Position numbers and translations under genes: made by a program. A model generated the notes under the pieces. That model saw only the letters and a list, made by a program, of their open reading frames with translations. It searched no databases and was not told the DNA's origin. A stretch of DNA of 64,000 nucleotides from Trachipleistophora hominis (taxonomy: Eukaryota; Microsporidia; Pleistophoridae), in assembly GCA_000316135.1 (NCBI GenBank), contig JH993845.1, positions 89,616-153,615 of the forward strand, in the 5' to 3' direction. This document shows, piece by piece, positions 44,840 through 55,917 of this stretch (position 1 is its first letter; each line of letters opens with the position of its first letter).

Positions 44840-45140
44840 AGGGGTAGGGAATTTATGGATGTGGTTGTGAAAAGGGGCTGTAAAGGGTCGATGGTTAAAG
44901 TGTGTAATTGCTGGTTTTAGATTGAATGTGGGGATGACAGGAAGGGGTAGGTTAGGTTGGTTGATATGGTAAGGTTGATATGGTTGATTGATGGGGTTAG
45001 AAGGAATAGGTTAGAAATAGAGGGTTAGGTTTATAGGGTTAGAAGGAATAGATTAGAAAGAATAGGTTAGAAAGAGAGGGTTAGAAAGAGAGGGTTAGAA
45101 AGAGAGGGTTAGGTTTATAGGGTTAGATTCATAGAATTAG
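44840..45140 (+). repeat. G-rich / GGGTTAG minisatellite upstream of the P5B gene
   Basis: The plus strand is almost free of C and built from variants of GGGTTAG, GGTTAGAAAGAGA and GGAATAGGTTAGAAAG. Three near-perfect tandem GAGAGGGTTAGAAA-type units lie at about 45066-45110. It lies directly 5' of the P5B ATPase start, so the coding strand is C-rich there. The resemblance to telomere-type repeats is partial, because the units are separated by AAAGAGA. Confidence 0.8.
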
Positions 45141-45224
45141 AAAAGGGTTATTAAATTGATGTATGTTTAATTAGTATGTGTAGATTAGGTAGTATAAGCT
45201 ACTATCATCATATTATTAGTATTA

Positions 45225-45315
45225 AATTGACCTCATTATATACATCATTATATACATCATTACATACATCATTACATACCTTATTACATACATCATCACA
45301 TACATCATCATATAT
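45225..45315 (+). repeat. 12-bp tandem repeat array
   Basis: About seven units of the form TACATCATTATA or TACATCATTACA in succession, degrading to the right. A 74-codon frame through it (Thr/Ser/Leu-rich) is kept open by the repeat and is not a gene. Confidence 0.85.
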
Positions 45316-45710
45316 CATTTTAATTTATTTATCATTCTCTCATACAATTGAGGTACATCATAATCAAATAACGTATGTTAACTTAATATCATTAAATTAA
45401 CATAATCATATGATAACATTAATTCATGTGGTAATAAATGCTAAGATTACCTTTATACGCTTATTATCATGTTTTGATAATATTGAAGGTGTGACGTAGA
45501 AAATAAGTTTAAGAGATAGACGGGGTATAAAAATTAAAATGGAATGTAAATATTTGATTGAGATTGATCAGTGACGTAATAACAGAAAGACTTTTAGAAA
45601 GGAATCGATTAAGTAGATGAATAAGTGGTGGATGAAAATTGGAAAAATATAATCTGTTGGTTCATATTGAGGATAGGTACCATTATGGTCGGTCTTAAAG
45701 GGCTATGCAG

Positions 45711-45780
45711 GTTTTTTTACTAAAATTTAGTTTAATTATCTTTTTCATACACACTGTCTAATCAAACACACGGCCATGAA
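45711..45780 (+). repeat. Dispersed intergenic repeat family 1, left half
   Basis: Contains AATTTAGTTTAATTATC, TTTTTCATACACACTGTC, TAATCAAACACACGGCCATG. It lacks the hairpin. It is the closest match to 47136-47212 and to the minus copy at 9511. Confidence 0.7.
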
Positions 45781-45839
45781 GATATGATTGATGAGTTATT
45801 TGTAGACAAGGTAGCTAAATAGACTATTTGTAAAATAAT

Positions 45840-45956
45840 AATAATATGAACGTAACAGTGTTAATATATAATGTTCATTTGTTGAAGTGATTAAATAGGG
45901 GAGGTTGTTCCGGGCCAACAAATAATATGAACGTAACAGTGTTAATATATAATGTT
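45840..45956. repeat. 36-bp direct repeat flanking a family-2 element
   Basis: An identical 36-base sequence starting AATAATATGAACGTAACAGT occurs at 45840-45875 and 45921-45956. The 45 bases between them, read on the minus strand, match repeat family 2 (TTGTTGGCCCGGAACAAC, TATTTAATCACTTCAA). Confidence 0.85.
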
Positions 45957-46364
45957 TAATTAAAGGTTGACCCGTTATGACAGACAAGTCTTACGTATGA
46001 TATTATATTTTAGATTGTAAAATAACTAAGTATAACAGATAGAATAGAATAATACAGTGTTTATAACACAGGAGTATATAATATTACTGGTATACTAAAA
46101 CTGACATGTTAAAGATAGTTTCTTAAAGACTGTATTTGAAGAATTTCTATCTACTTAAATCACCGTTATTGTTTAGTTATATGCTTAGCAACCATAATAT
46201 GATATAATGAAATGTCTAACTCGTATATAATTACAACAAACCTATCAAATTTTAGCATTTGCTTTCTAACAGGGTGGTATTCATTAAGGAAATCATAAGT
46301 ATATCGGTGCAAATAAGAAAATAACTTACAGGTTAATTAATGGTTTAAAAACAATTACTTTGTT

Positions 46365-46445
46365 GGCTCGAAACAATCTCTTCTATTTAACTACTTCAAT
46401 AAATAATCCTTATGCTGCAACATGTATCAGCCCAACACATTCATT
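46365..46445 (+). repeat. Dispersed intergenic repeat family 2
   Basis: Contains TTTGTTGGCTCGAAACAATC, TATTTAACTACTTCAATAAA, CCTTATGCTGCAACATGTAT and CAGCCCAACA. The same blocks in the same order occur at 60945-61040. Confidence 0.7.
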
Positions 46446-47135
46446 TTAAAATATTATGTTCAAATTTAAATTTGAATTGTAAAGCTCGTTTAGATATTTA
46501 ATTCATTGTTTTGGTATAGTTAATGTTATCCTCTACTAACAAGATGCAGTGAAAATATTATTACTACCTATTAATTGCCTTTAAAAGTTTAGACAAAATG
46601 AAATGATCTAAAAAACATTAAAAATACTTTCTAAGAAATATACATTACCTTTAAAGCTATTAAATTAGAATGTTTTAATGAGTGTAAACATGGAAAGTAG
46701 CTTTTATCTTATTGGAAAGTGTTTTAGTAATTATTACCACTTATATCACTCAGTTGACCACAGTTTTATGATCTGTTATAATTGGTTATTGTATGAATTA
46801 AATTCTTTTAGAGTATTATTTTTGTATTTTATTATGAAAAACATGTTTGATCATTTTTATTTCATCTGTCATCTCATAAATATTATTTTCGTAAATTCAT
46901 CAGAACATGTAGAAATAAAAAACCACAAATATCCTGTTCTCTATGATATAAAGCTTTTAAACGTGGTATAATACTGTAATTTAATTTATAAGAATATTAT
47001 TTTGTATCATATTCGTTTTCATAGTGTCCAAGAGTATCGATGACGATCACATCTGAATGTAAAAACACGTTTTAGATGATTGTATCAAAATGACAATTAT
47101 AGGTGCTGTTTATAAGCAATGTCTGTTGTTACTAC

Positions 47136-47212
47136 TTTTTTGAACTAAAAGTTAGTTTAATGATCTTCCTCATACACACTACTTAACTAAACACACTCTT
47201 CTGATCGTTGTT
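47136..47212 (+). repeat. Dispersed intergenic repeat family 1, left half
   Basis: Contains TAAAAGTTAGTTTAATGATC, TTCCTCATACACACTAC, TTAACTAAACACACTCTTCT, then diverges where other copies have the GGTCC hairpin. Confidence 0.7.
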
Positions 47213-47394
47213 ACTACTTAACGTTCTAAGAATGTTCCTATGAAAGAAACTACAAACCAAAATTAATTTATTTACCTTTTAAGTTCAAAGAAAACACCAA
47301 AGTAGAAACGAACATTGATACAAACATTGAAATATTTATTTGTATATCACGTGTATGTGTTAAATATTGGAAAGACCTTGTACATACATTTGTT

Positions 47395-47440
47395 TGGTGT
47401 GTGAGGTGTTAATTAAACAGATTTTAAAGGAAGAAGAAAC
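47395..47440 (-). repeat. Dispersed intergenic repeat family 1, partial
   Basis: On the minus strand it reads AAAATCTGTTTAATTAACAC, CTCACACACC, like the copy at 17398-17460. Confidence 0.45.
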
Positions 47441-47604
47441 CTTGTAAATACAACGGTAGTTCGTTTAAACACACGAATACGACGGCATATCAAGTACATT
47501 CTTATCGTTTATCTTGTCAGCAACCATCATCTCAATTAACAACAACCCATTAATTTATCCTTTCCATAGTTTAACATCGTCATTCCATCTCTTCACCCCT
47601 CCTG

Positions 47605-48045
47605 ATGAATCCTTTCATAGCATCCCTGCTCTACGCATCCTCAATCCTTCTAATCATCATCGTTCATTTCATACCACCGCACATTGCCCAAAAAACACAA
47701 GAAAACGTTCAAAAGCAGCTAAAAACGCAGTTTAATGAGCTGTACGATACAGGTGCAATGAACACACACACAGGCTACTATCTTAAACTGAAGAAGGTCG
47801 TACGATATTCGCACTTGTTACACGAACATGACGTGCGCACACTTTTTGCCTATTCTGAGATGAATGACATGCGGATAGATGCAATCTTAAACAGTTTGGA
47901 ATTTGAGAAGGGAAACGTTTTTACGTTTTATTTGCCTCCTTTGTTTAATTTTGGCATTTGGTTTCCGCTTTTGTGTCCGATACTTATTAACATGGTGGTA
48001 GTGCTTAAGACTTTTATCAGGCGGTGTAAATGTGTAAGGAAATAA
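47605..48045 (+). CDS. Two-TM-segment hypothetical protein
   Basis: A 146-residue product. An N-terminal hydrophobic segment (about 5-25, ASLLYASSILLIIIVHFI) is followed by a soluble, partly charged helical middle (about 30-105). A second membrane segment (about 113-134, WFPLLCPILINMVVVLKTFI) leads to a Cys/Lys/Arg tail (RRCKCVRK). CACCCCTCCTG directly precedes the ATG, the motif of conserved genes here, so this is probably a real housekeeping-type membrane protein. Topology resembles small ER insertion or tethering factors, but no family motif is recognisable. Confidence 0.7.
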   Translation: MNPFIASLLYASSILLIIIVHFIPPHIAQKTQENVQKQLKTQFNELYDTGAMNTHTGYYLKLKKVVRYSHLLHEHDVRTLFAYSEMNDMRIDAILNSLEFEKGNVFTFYLPPLFNFGIWFPLLCPILINMVVVLKTFIRRCKCVRK

Positions 48046-48580
48046 AAATGATCATGTTGCTGTAATTAATTTGCAAACTTTATATAATGATGTGTAATGA
48101 TGATTAGTTTGTGTAATACCTTAAGGATGTAGTGGCAGTGCTATGATTGGCGTGATGCAAATGAGCGGTCTATTTTTGGACAAAGTTTTAAAAAGTACTT
48201 TAAAGAATTGCTACAACCATTTTATGTACAACATTACGGTATTCTTAAGGATAAAAAGATTTATAGTCATTCGAAACTGCGGTTCTTTCTCACTTAGAAC
48301 GACCATATCTATCTCAGCGGCAATAAAAGGAAATGTATAATAGTACAAATATGGTATTTTAACTAAAAGTATTTTTCAACCATTTACACATCCTTTTATT
48401 GCGCAGGGACGTTTTGATCCACAGGCACTAAGAAATGCACCGGCCAGAGATTGTTTGGTTGGTCATAGTGTCTCTTTTTACGCCTATACTCAACACGCTG
48501 AATACATCATGGCAGCATGTAATGTGCAAGATAGCAATTAATTCAGTTTAATTTCGATTTTAGTTCGGCCAGCCCCCACC
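48046..48580. other. Intergenic
   Basis: A 65-codon frame at 48143-48340 has no features. CCCCCACC (48573-48580) immediately precedes the next gene. Confidence 0.5.
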
Positions 48581-49549
48581 ATGAAGGAATTGTTCGAACG
48601 TAAACAAAACCTGCAAAACAAGAACTCGCATCTGTACCTACAAGCACGCAAAGAAATACAAAACAACTTAGATCTGTACAAGAATGCAGTGTTAATATAC
48701 GAGCAGATAGATGCTAAAATATATGATACTGATTGGGTGTTTGAACTTCCGGTTCAACGTCTTAACAGCATTATAGATACGCTTGGAACTAATTTATACA
48801 TCCATTATGAGCAAATATTCTTTCCAAAAGACAAGCTGCGCTACTTTTTGACTAAGGAGTACTCGGATGAGCGGAAAATCCCTTTTGACTGTGAGAATGC
48901 ACTTAGGCTGTTGTACATCTACACAGTGCTAAGAGACAAAATAAGGCAGAAAAAGGACGAATTCGGCACAGAGAAACAGAGCCGTAATACGCAATGCATT
49001 CATACAGAAGTAGAGTGTTTTGGACCACCCACAGACACCTTTCACGCTGAAATAGATCTGATTAACGATATAATCAGTCTATTCTCCGGCAGTACATTTA
49101 TCTCTAGGAGTAAGGTTGATGTACATCCCTGGGACATCCCCGATGACCTTAAAGTGCGTTATGCCGCCCCTTTTACGTTAAAGTTGGAAGTTGCGCGTTT
49201 CAAACGGTTTGAATTGGACCATAAACTCACGTTTATTGAGAAATTCGTAAGTGTTATGACCAATGAGGACACGAATGTTTACGAAACGTTGCTTAGCTTT
49301 AAGTTTAATGACCGATTCAGATCACTTAAATTCATAACAAACGGCTGTGCAATGGATGGCACAGCTATACGGGAAAGAGTGCAAAAAATTGAAAAAGTAA
49401 TATTTGAAAGATTTAATGATGATTATAAGAGTGTTTTGTTTCTAAGTTATGTTATTTACGTGTGTCCTGGTCTCTCTAGTGCTCTTAGTTTTGAACATTT
49501 GAAGGAAAACCGTTACTACTATTTTTTAAAGTGGACGGAGTACCTCTGA
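48581..49549 (+). CDS. Conserved-type hypothetical protein, 322 residues
   Basis: The family is not recognised. The ATG directly follows CCCCCACC, the strongest C-rich start motif in the window, so a genuine gene is likely. The product has no signal peptide or membrane segment. It is mainly helical in the first 130 residues, with charged amphipathic stretches. A less ordered stretch follows (about 128-150, two Cys and two His). The rest is mixed alpha/beta with PWDIPDDLKVRY near 190-200 and an aromatic end (NRYYYFLKWTEYL). It is probably cytosolic or nuclear. Confidence 0.75.
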   Translation: MKELFERKQNLQNKNSHLYLQARKEIQNNLDLYKNAVLIYEQIDAKIYDTDWVFELPVQRLNSIIDTLGTNLYIHYEQIFFPKDKLRYFLTKEYSDERKIPFDCENALRLLYIYTVLRDKIRQKKDEFGTEKQSRNTQCIHTEVECFGPPTDTFHAEIDLINDIISLFSGSTFISRSKVDVHPWDIPDDLKVRYAAPFTLKLEVARFKRFELDHKLTFIEKFVSVMTNEDTNVYETLLSFKFNDRFRSLKFITNGCAMDGTAIRERVQKIEKVIFERFNDDYKSVLFLSYVIYVCPGLSSALSFEHLKENRYYYFLKWTEYL

Positions 49550-52500
49550 CGAGTAGAGAAAGGTTTCAAATTCTTTGGGTCAGCAGTTGTATCTTTCGTT
49601 CGTATTACTTGTGGATATAATCAATATGCTGTATATTGTACATTATTGATCGATAAACAAATGATAGGTACAAAGCAAATCTTGTACAGAAATAAGAACA
49701 TTACACGGACGGTATTGTTATGGATGAGCTGTTACTTGTGGTTAACTCAGCATTAAGATCACGCAGTTCAACATTTTATATTGTTAAGAAGTGGAGAGAT
49801 AGCGGTACAAAGTGCAACGTAATAACTGGTATGAACAAAGCAATTGGTAACTGTAACACAAGTTTTGTCCGGATTGAACGTAAAAAGAACGTGTATAATA
49901 ATAAATATTGATTTTAAAATCAACCATAACAGAGAATAAAATACGTAGATGCTTTAATACGTACGTGTTAAAACAGGCCTCCTCTATGTCAACGATAAAT
50001 AACTCTTCTTCCCATAACCATAAGGTTAAATACAAATTGCCATAAGTTCTAATTGTGGAAAAATTAAGAGCGTATAAGTAATTAATTAATTAATTAATTA
50101 ATCATACAACAACAATTACAAATTTACACTTCTTTACTTTGTTATTATATACGCGCTGCACCTATAAAATATAGAATAGTGACTGGATGTATTATTTTAT
50201 TATTAAAACATTGCTATATGATATTCTTTCTCTTCTAAATTCCTATTATGTTTAATTAAAGCTGTTTTTGTTTAGGATTTCTCATTATAGGTTAAAAATG
50301 TGAGTGAAATAAAATAGAAATTTACTAAAAAACGTAAACATTTAGTTTGCAATTACTAAAAATTTTATTTCGTTGCGCTTCGTGCGTATAAAATATCTGT
50401 AAGTGCTTTAAATTTGTTTTCTAAGATAAACGTTTTTATTACACGCTCTAGGTATTTAAATCTGTGTTTTTTCTTAAGTTATACTTTCAGTAACGTAAAT
50501 ATTATAAAAAGTAAAGTAATAGCCTCGTTGTACTTTTAACATAACATATATCGTCTTTCGCTTGCACCGTTGCATCGTAAGTTATGCTGATGAGAGCAAC
50601 TCAGTTACTATATGATTTTTTATTTGGTACAATATGTTGTTCTATTGTCTATTGTATTTTCAAATGAGTCTATACAAAAAAGAGGTGTTAATTAAACTAA
50701 AATAAAATATTGTTGCGGTAATTAGATTTATTTGTGTCATTTGTGCTCTGCACACAGTAAAATGTTTTCCATTTATATATAGTGGCTTGTAACGCTACAA
50801 CATTTCTAATTTTTTATTAAGTAGAAAAATGCAAATTTTGGTGTAATAGGTTAATCTAACCTTGTTAAAACAAATAATGGATTGATAATTTTTATCAAAC
50901 GGTGTTTTCAAGAAGAATGGATGTAAAAAGGAAAGTTTTTTTATTCGATGAGATGACTATGATACAATAATCGATCATAAACATTACTATTATGTATTGT
51001 AATATAATAGAGATAGTATCTCTTCTTTGGTAGCCAAAATAAGGAATTGTTTGCAAATACGATTTAACACGTTTTTAGAAACTAAATTGATGGTATAATT
51101 TGGCGACATACCATGATAGTTTATTTTATAAACTAAACGATGTTGGTTAGTAAAAAAAACATGTTCTTTTTCTGATTACTGAAGACTAAACGGATACGCT
51201 CTTTATGTAAATTATATTAATCAACACTTTTAGTTGGTTGCTCTTAACTTCTACACTTTCTATGTAATTCGTCGTTTTTTGAAAAAATGGTCCACACTAT
51301 ATAAAACAAATGAAATTGAATTAACTTATTACGGATATGATACAAACTGTTAACAAAAATTTTATGAGAAATAATAACACGTAATTAATATTTTTTACTC
51401 AAAAGTTGGAAATGATCTGAATGTGATTATGCTGGTTTGAAAAATACTTGAAGGTACTGCTTGTAGGCAGATAAATACTACAAGATATTGGTTCCGTTTG
51501 ATTTTAGTAATTCTTTAATGTATTACAGTAAGTGTTTGTGGTTGGACGGAGAATGGAAATCAGTTATGAAACTACGAGATGGAAAGAAAAGGACAGAATA
51601 TATGGAGAATATATTAAAGTAGGCAAAATATTCACCTAAATAGAAATGAAAGTTATACGACTTGTGTAATCTTTATAGAAAAAATAGTATTGACCTGATT
51701 AAACCGAGTAGTACGTGTGATAGGACAGTTTTTCACGTAATTTCAATGTTTTTCGGAAAAATTGCATTTTAACGGTACAATTCTATGCTCACGGGCTTAT
51801 AATCTCACGTTAATTATTTTATTAATATAAAATGCGTTATTCCATTGATTTCACCACCATTTATTTAACACTCAACATTTATGATCAAATATGTAATGTT
51901 ACAAAAAGGAATGTTTTTTTACAGAAAAAAGAAGAGGCGGACTATCTAAAATAATGTAAATATTATTGTGTATCAACGAGTATATCAAACGACTTAACTA
52001 TGAAATTTGACATTCTGTATCTTGCAGAGATAAAAAAATATCTCATTCATGTATCATTGATTGAGCTCATCTTGTATCCTTTAAGATGTTTAGGTAAGTA
52101 TTCTAAGTTTATTACAAATTTTTAAAATATCAGCTAATACAACATGCCTTACTTAGTACCACGTATTGTCATTACCGTATACGTGATGGACTTTGTGTAT
52201 GGAAGTTAGTGAAATCAATTTTAAAATAGTATGTAAATGTTTTATTATATCAGTATCCTTAGTAAACAAATAAAAACAGTCATTTGATTACTCATTCTGT
52301 GTTTCATCGGCTCAATTCATAAGAGTAGGCTGCAGCGATAAGCAATTCAATATCTAAGAAACAATATAAGCACATATCAAATAATTTTCATTAATTAACT
52401 TTGTTTTTGGTAAATTTAATGGCCACTAAATGCACGTCTTGGGATAACTTTCGCCATTCCCTAATAGTTCATGTTTTCGTAGAACCTTCTGTTTAAGGAA

Positions 52501-52650
52501 CAAAAACTGTGCAAATCACCGTGTAGCATATAAATTGTGCGTGTTTTCTATACTTCACCTTACGTTGTTGCCCAACTGCCACTTAAAACGTCATTTTTCA
52601 AATCTTGTTAATTGCAGTCATTTATTTAAATTACACAGCGTCACCCCTCA
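49550..52650. other. Long intergenic region
   Basis: AT-rich. A 63-codon frame at 49720-49911 (ATG, basic Cys-containing product) is too weak to call. An ATTA microsatellite is at 50080-50103. AGGTGTTAATTAAACTAAAA at 50684 resembles the family-1 left end on the minus strand. CACCCCTC precedes the next gene. Confidence 0.55.
50080..50103. repeat. (TTAA/ATTA)n microsatellite
   Basis: Six consecutive ATTA-type units. It is self-complementary, so it could extrude as a cruciform; no function is implied. Confidence 0.8.
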
Positions 52651-53181
52651 ATGTCACAGCAAAACACCGAACTAAAAGAATGGATCGAACACATCACTCT
52701 GGAGACAATCGGTGACAATCTGGAGGAATCTCTTAAGGACGGCATCATACTGTGCAAACTGATGAACAAGTTGCAGCCTGGTTCGTGTAATTATTCTGAG
52801 AAAAAGAGCGCATTCTTGCAGCGAGAGAATATATTTGCATTTATACGTGCCGCTAAGAAGATTGGCGTTGAAGAATACGAAATTTTTGATATCAATGATT
52901 TGTACGAAGGAAGCAATTTTAATCAGGTTAGGATCTGCTTGTATGCCTTGTGTAGATGCCTAAGGAAAACTGGTGAGTTTAAGGGGCCTTTAATTGGACC
53001 AAAAATGGCTGAGAAACAAAAGATTGAGTTTACGCCTGCGCAGCTGAATAAAAGCAGAACGGCGGCAAGTCCGTATGTGTCTAACAAAGCGACTATACCG
53101 AAAGGAACCTTCAGTTACGGCGCGCGCAGACAAATTTGTCCACAAAACAAGGAAAATGCGAATGAGCGTAACAATAGTTAA
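52651..53181 (+). CDS. Transgelin/SCP1-like calponin-homology protein
   Basis: An actin-bundling protein of the transgelin (yeast Scp1) type. The 176 residues hold one CH domain (about 5-108), with hallmarks LKEWIEHI near the start, LKDGIILCKLMNKLQPG (28-44), FLQRENIFAFIRAAKKIGV (55-73), FDINDLYEG (79-87) and NQVRICLYALCR (91-102). A linker follows, then a short calponin-like tail with PKGTFSYGARRQI (150-162), comparable to the GTRRQI-type calponin repeat that binds actin. The Asn/Glu-rich end is lineage-specific. CACCCCTCA directly precedes the ATG. Size and single-CH layout match Scp1 rather than fimbrin or EB1. Confidence 0.88.
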   Translation: MSQQNTELKEWIEHITLETIGDNLEESLKDGIILCKLMNKLQPGSCNYSEKKSAFLQRENIFAFIRAAKKIGVEEYEIFDINDLYEGSNFNQVRICLYALCRCLRKTGEFKGPLIGPKMAEKQKIEFTPAQLNKSRTAASPYVSNKATIPKGTFSYGARRQICPQNKENANERNNS

Positions 53182-54580
53182 ATAAAAATAGTTGAAGTAA
53201 GTAGATGTTGTTTTTTATCGCCGGTTGTCCGTCGATCGGCCTAATTACCATTGAGAGCTCACAATTTTTTTCGTATCTATGATGTATGTCATCACCTGAT
53301 ACGAGATTTAAATGAAGATAATTTTCCAAGTCTGTTACTGTTTACGTGTTTTATTATAATAATGTGCTATACGCAGGTATTTTTATATAGTGCAGCTTTT
53401 TTTTACAAGCGATCGGTGATTAACATGCATTTGATTGTCCTGATACAAATCGTATCCTTTACAAATGTGTTTTACTGAACAAATGAATGTTATAAAGTAA
53501 TACGCATTAGAATTTTGCCCTGCCATACCGAGAAAACCGTAAATTAACGCTATAATAATACAAATTACGATTTCTACACATAATATTCCGTTATCGTACG
53601 TAGCATATCATGATAAACTATACGATTTCAACCGTTTATATAATTTAACGGTTCCTCGTAATGTATTGATTATACGTGAGAAATCGATTAACCTTATTTC
53701 AGGTAAATTTAATTTTTGTCAAAAGTATAAACTGATAGAATATGACCATAAATAGTTAATTGACAGAAAAGAGGGAACTTAAGAAACGGATAAATAGAAT
53801 ACATAGGGGATTACTGGATATAACGTTGTTATTGCTCGTACATATATTTTACTGTTTATAAGAACAAAAAAGTTAATAACTCATTTAAAGTGTCTAGTTA
53901 AAGTTTTACTTGATAAAGAAAATCTACTTGGGGAGATATTTTATTTCAAATCATAAATATTAAAACTTTACTGGTTTGTGTCAACGGTAGGTAAACATTT
54001 GACACTGGTTAATAGAATAGAATAAAGTGTCAAATAAACCACGTTTGACATATCTCATGTTCAATATGGACTTAAAGCCTTGTTCGTGGGCACTAAATGC
54101 ACCAAATAATGAAATACTATTTCAAAAAGGAGTTTTATCTTCTACATGATCATCTAAGAACATTCGAATAAACAAAACTATCATAATGTTAAACATAATC
54201 TAACATTTTTGTTAGTTATGGGTAAAGACGTATTTTATGACAACAACGTTACAATATATATTGATATATTGATTAAACGTTGATAGATCAGTTATAACAG
54301 AAAACGCATCAAAAAAACTTATAATATTAGGTGTGGCAAAATGTCTTAATCAATTGATACGTGTTTGAGTAATGCTACAAGAGCTTAGGTTTAATTCCTG
54401 TTGAAGCAGGTCTACTTGAAGGAAGCTGTTGCAAACCAAATATTAGTGTTACGATGCATTTGAAATAATTTAGCGTTTAATATACGGTTATATTGAAAAG
54501 GCTCTGAATTAATTGACAAAGCAGAATCCATTAAAAACGATTGTAAATAACGTAATTTATTCGATGAGTGTTACAATGAC
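53182..54580. other. Intergenic
   Basis: No supported gene. A 75-codon hydrophobic frame at 53251-53478 lacks an ATG start and is not called. Confidence 0.5.
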
Positions 54581-55554
54581 TAGCATATTTTTGGTCTGAA
54601 AGGATGAAAGCAATTGAAGGAATTTAGACGCCGTGTACATTCAAGTTATGAAAATGAAACATCAAAATACAAAAGATATAAATTTTAAAACTAATATTGA
54701 ATATAATGTATTTTGTTCTACACAGAAACTGGAGGGAAGTAAGATTATATTATAATAAGAAAAAAATTAATAAAAAATTAATTGATGTACCATTTCATGT
54801 GGCAATTATATGTTTGTTCATTTCAACATAACTTGCAATATCAACTGTTAGAAGTATGTGGGATGAAAATGCAGTTATAACCTCATAGTAGGATTTCATT
54901 TGTGAAAGCAGTGTTTGTTACTTTTGTTTTATATGTTTATTGTGTAAAATATTTTTATTTTTTCTCAAAACACTAGTTTCTCGTTCGACTTTCGTATAGT
55001 TTTCATCTCTCCTCAATTTTCAAATGTTCTATTCGTTTTTCATATATGATGAATTGTAAAACGATAAGTTATCAACATATTTTTACAATCGAACTAATAA
55101 CCCAATAAAAAGTCGTAATGTAACTGATCGTTTATTAAAACCATAAGGAAGTGTTTCAGTCTAACCTGCCTGAGGTAGTAATGAACATTCGTTTTTTCAG
55201 TTCTCAAAAATATGCTATTCAATTATACATCCATTTATTATACAAATTACATGTAAATCGGTTTAAATAATTAATCAACACCATATGTATTGAAAATAAA
55301 TTAACTCTGGCTTGAGTTAAAAGTATAACATGCTGTAGGTTTGAAAATCAATGTTTTCGAACGAATACAGGTAAAATATCACAAATCACTTATTACTCTG
55401 CTCTTTAATATACACAATACTATTAAAAACCTTTAAATACCGCGAAAAGTGTCATTTTCAGTAGTTATCAATCAGACGATCAACAAAATATTTTGAGAGA
55501 AATAAATACTCTTATCGGAAATGAAAATATAAATACAAGTGTAATAATCAGAAT

Positions 55555-55917
55555 ATGCAATTTTTAGGATTCTTCTTGATAGTATATGCAGTGTGTTGTG
55601 CTTTAATGCATGAAAAAGCAAAAGAAGTGAAAAGTGAGAAAAGAGGAGCATGTGGTAACAAGAAAATACTTGGTGCACCTACTAAAATATTACCCGAATC
55701 GGATAAATTAGAAGAATATTTGAAAGAATATTATTCTGTTGCCAATGATGTTGTTGATGCATTTAATTCTTTAGTTTTGCGCGCTGATTTGAATGAAGCA
55801 AGATTTGATATACAATTAAAGAAATTATTACATCAGTGTAAGCAACATATGAATAATACAACAAATTTTAAAAAACTGTACTGCTATCCATTGGAAATTA
55901 TTGTCAATAAAAAATAA
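55555..55917 (+). CDS. Small secreted protein, right copy (N-terminal frame)
   Basis: A 120-residue product with a signal peptide (MQFLGFFLIVYAVCCALMHE), a basic segment, then helical sequence; the sister of 37588-37950. Residue changes between the copies are Ala/Val, Ile/Met, Leu/Ser, Lys/Glu, His/Asp and Arg/Lys, against one silent change. This is near the neutral expectation, so constraint is weak or relaxed. The frame closes at AAT AAA AAA TAA, and a second frame opens at 55911 in the -1 register. Confidence 0.6.
   Translation: MQFLGFFLIVYAVCCALMHEKAKEVKSEKRGACGNKKILGAPTKILPESDKLEEYLKEYYSVANDVVDAFNSLVLRADLNEARFDIQLKKLLHQCKQHMNNTTNFKKLYCYPLEIIVNKK

Larger units (their letters stand above)
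44789..47604. other. Intergenic, rich in tandem and dispersed repeats
   Basis: No gene is supported; the 97-codon frame at 46678-46971 has a hydrophobic product without features. The region holds the G-rich minisatellite, a 12-bp CATCATTA-type array, a 36-bp direct repeat, and members of both dispersed repeat families. Confidence 0.55.

Noticed and set aside
45225..45315. CRISPR-like array
   Set aside because: Units are 12 bp without unique spacers and the organism is eukaryotic; it is a simple tandem repeat.
45176..45400. 74-codon Thr/Ser/Leu-rich frame
   Set aside because: It is the translation of the 12-bp tandem array.
54385..54410. T-arm-like AGGTTTAATTCCTG suggesting a tRNA
   Set aside because: The stem pairs poorly and no D-arm or anticodon arm could be placed upstream.
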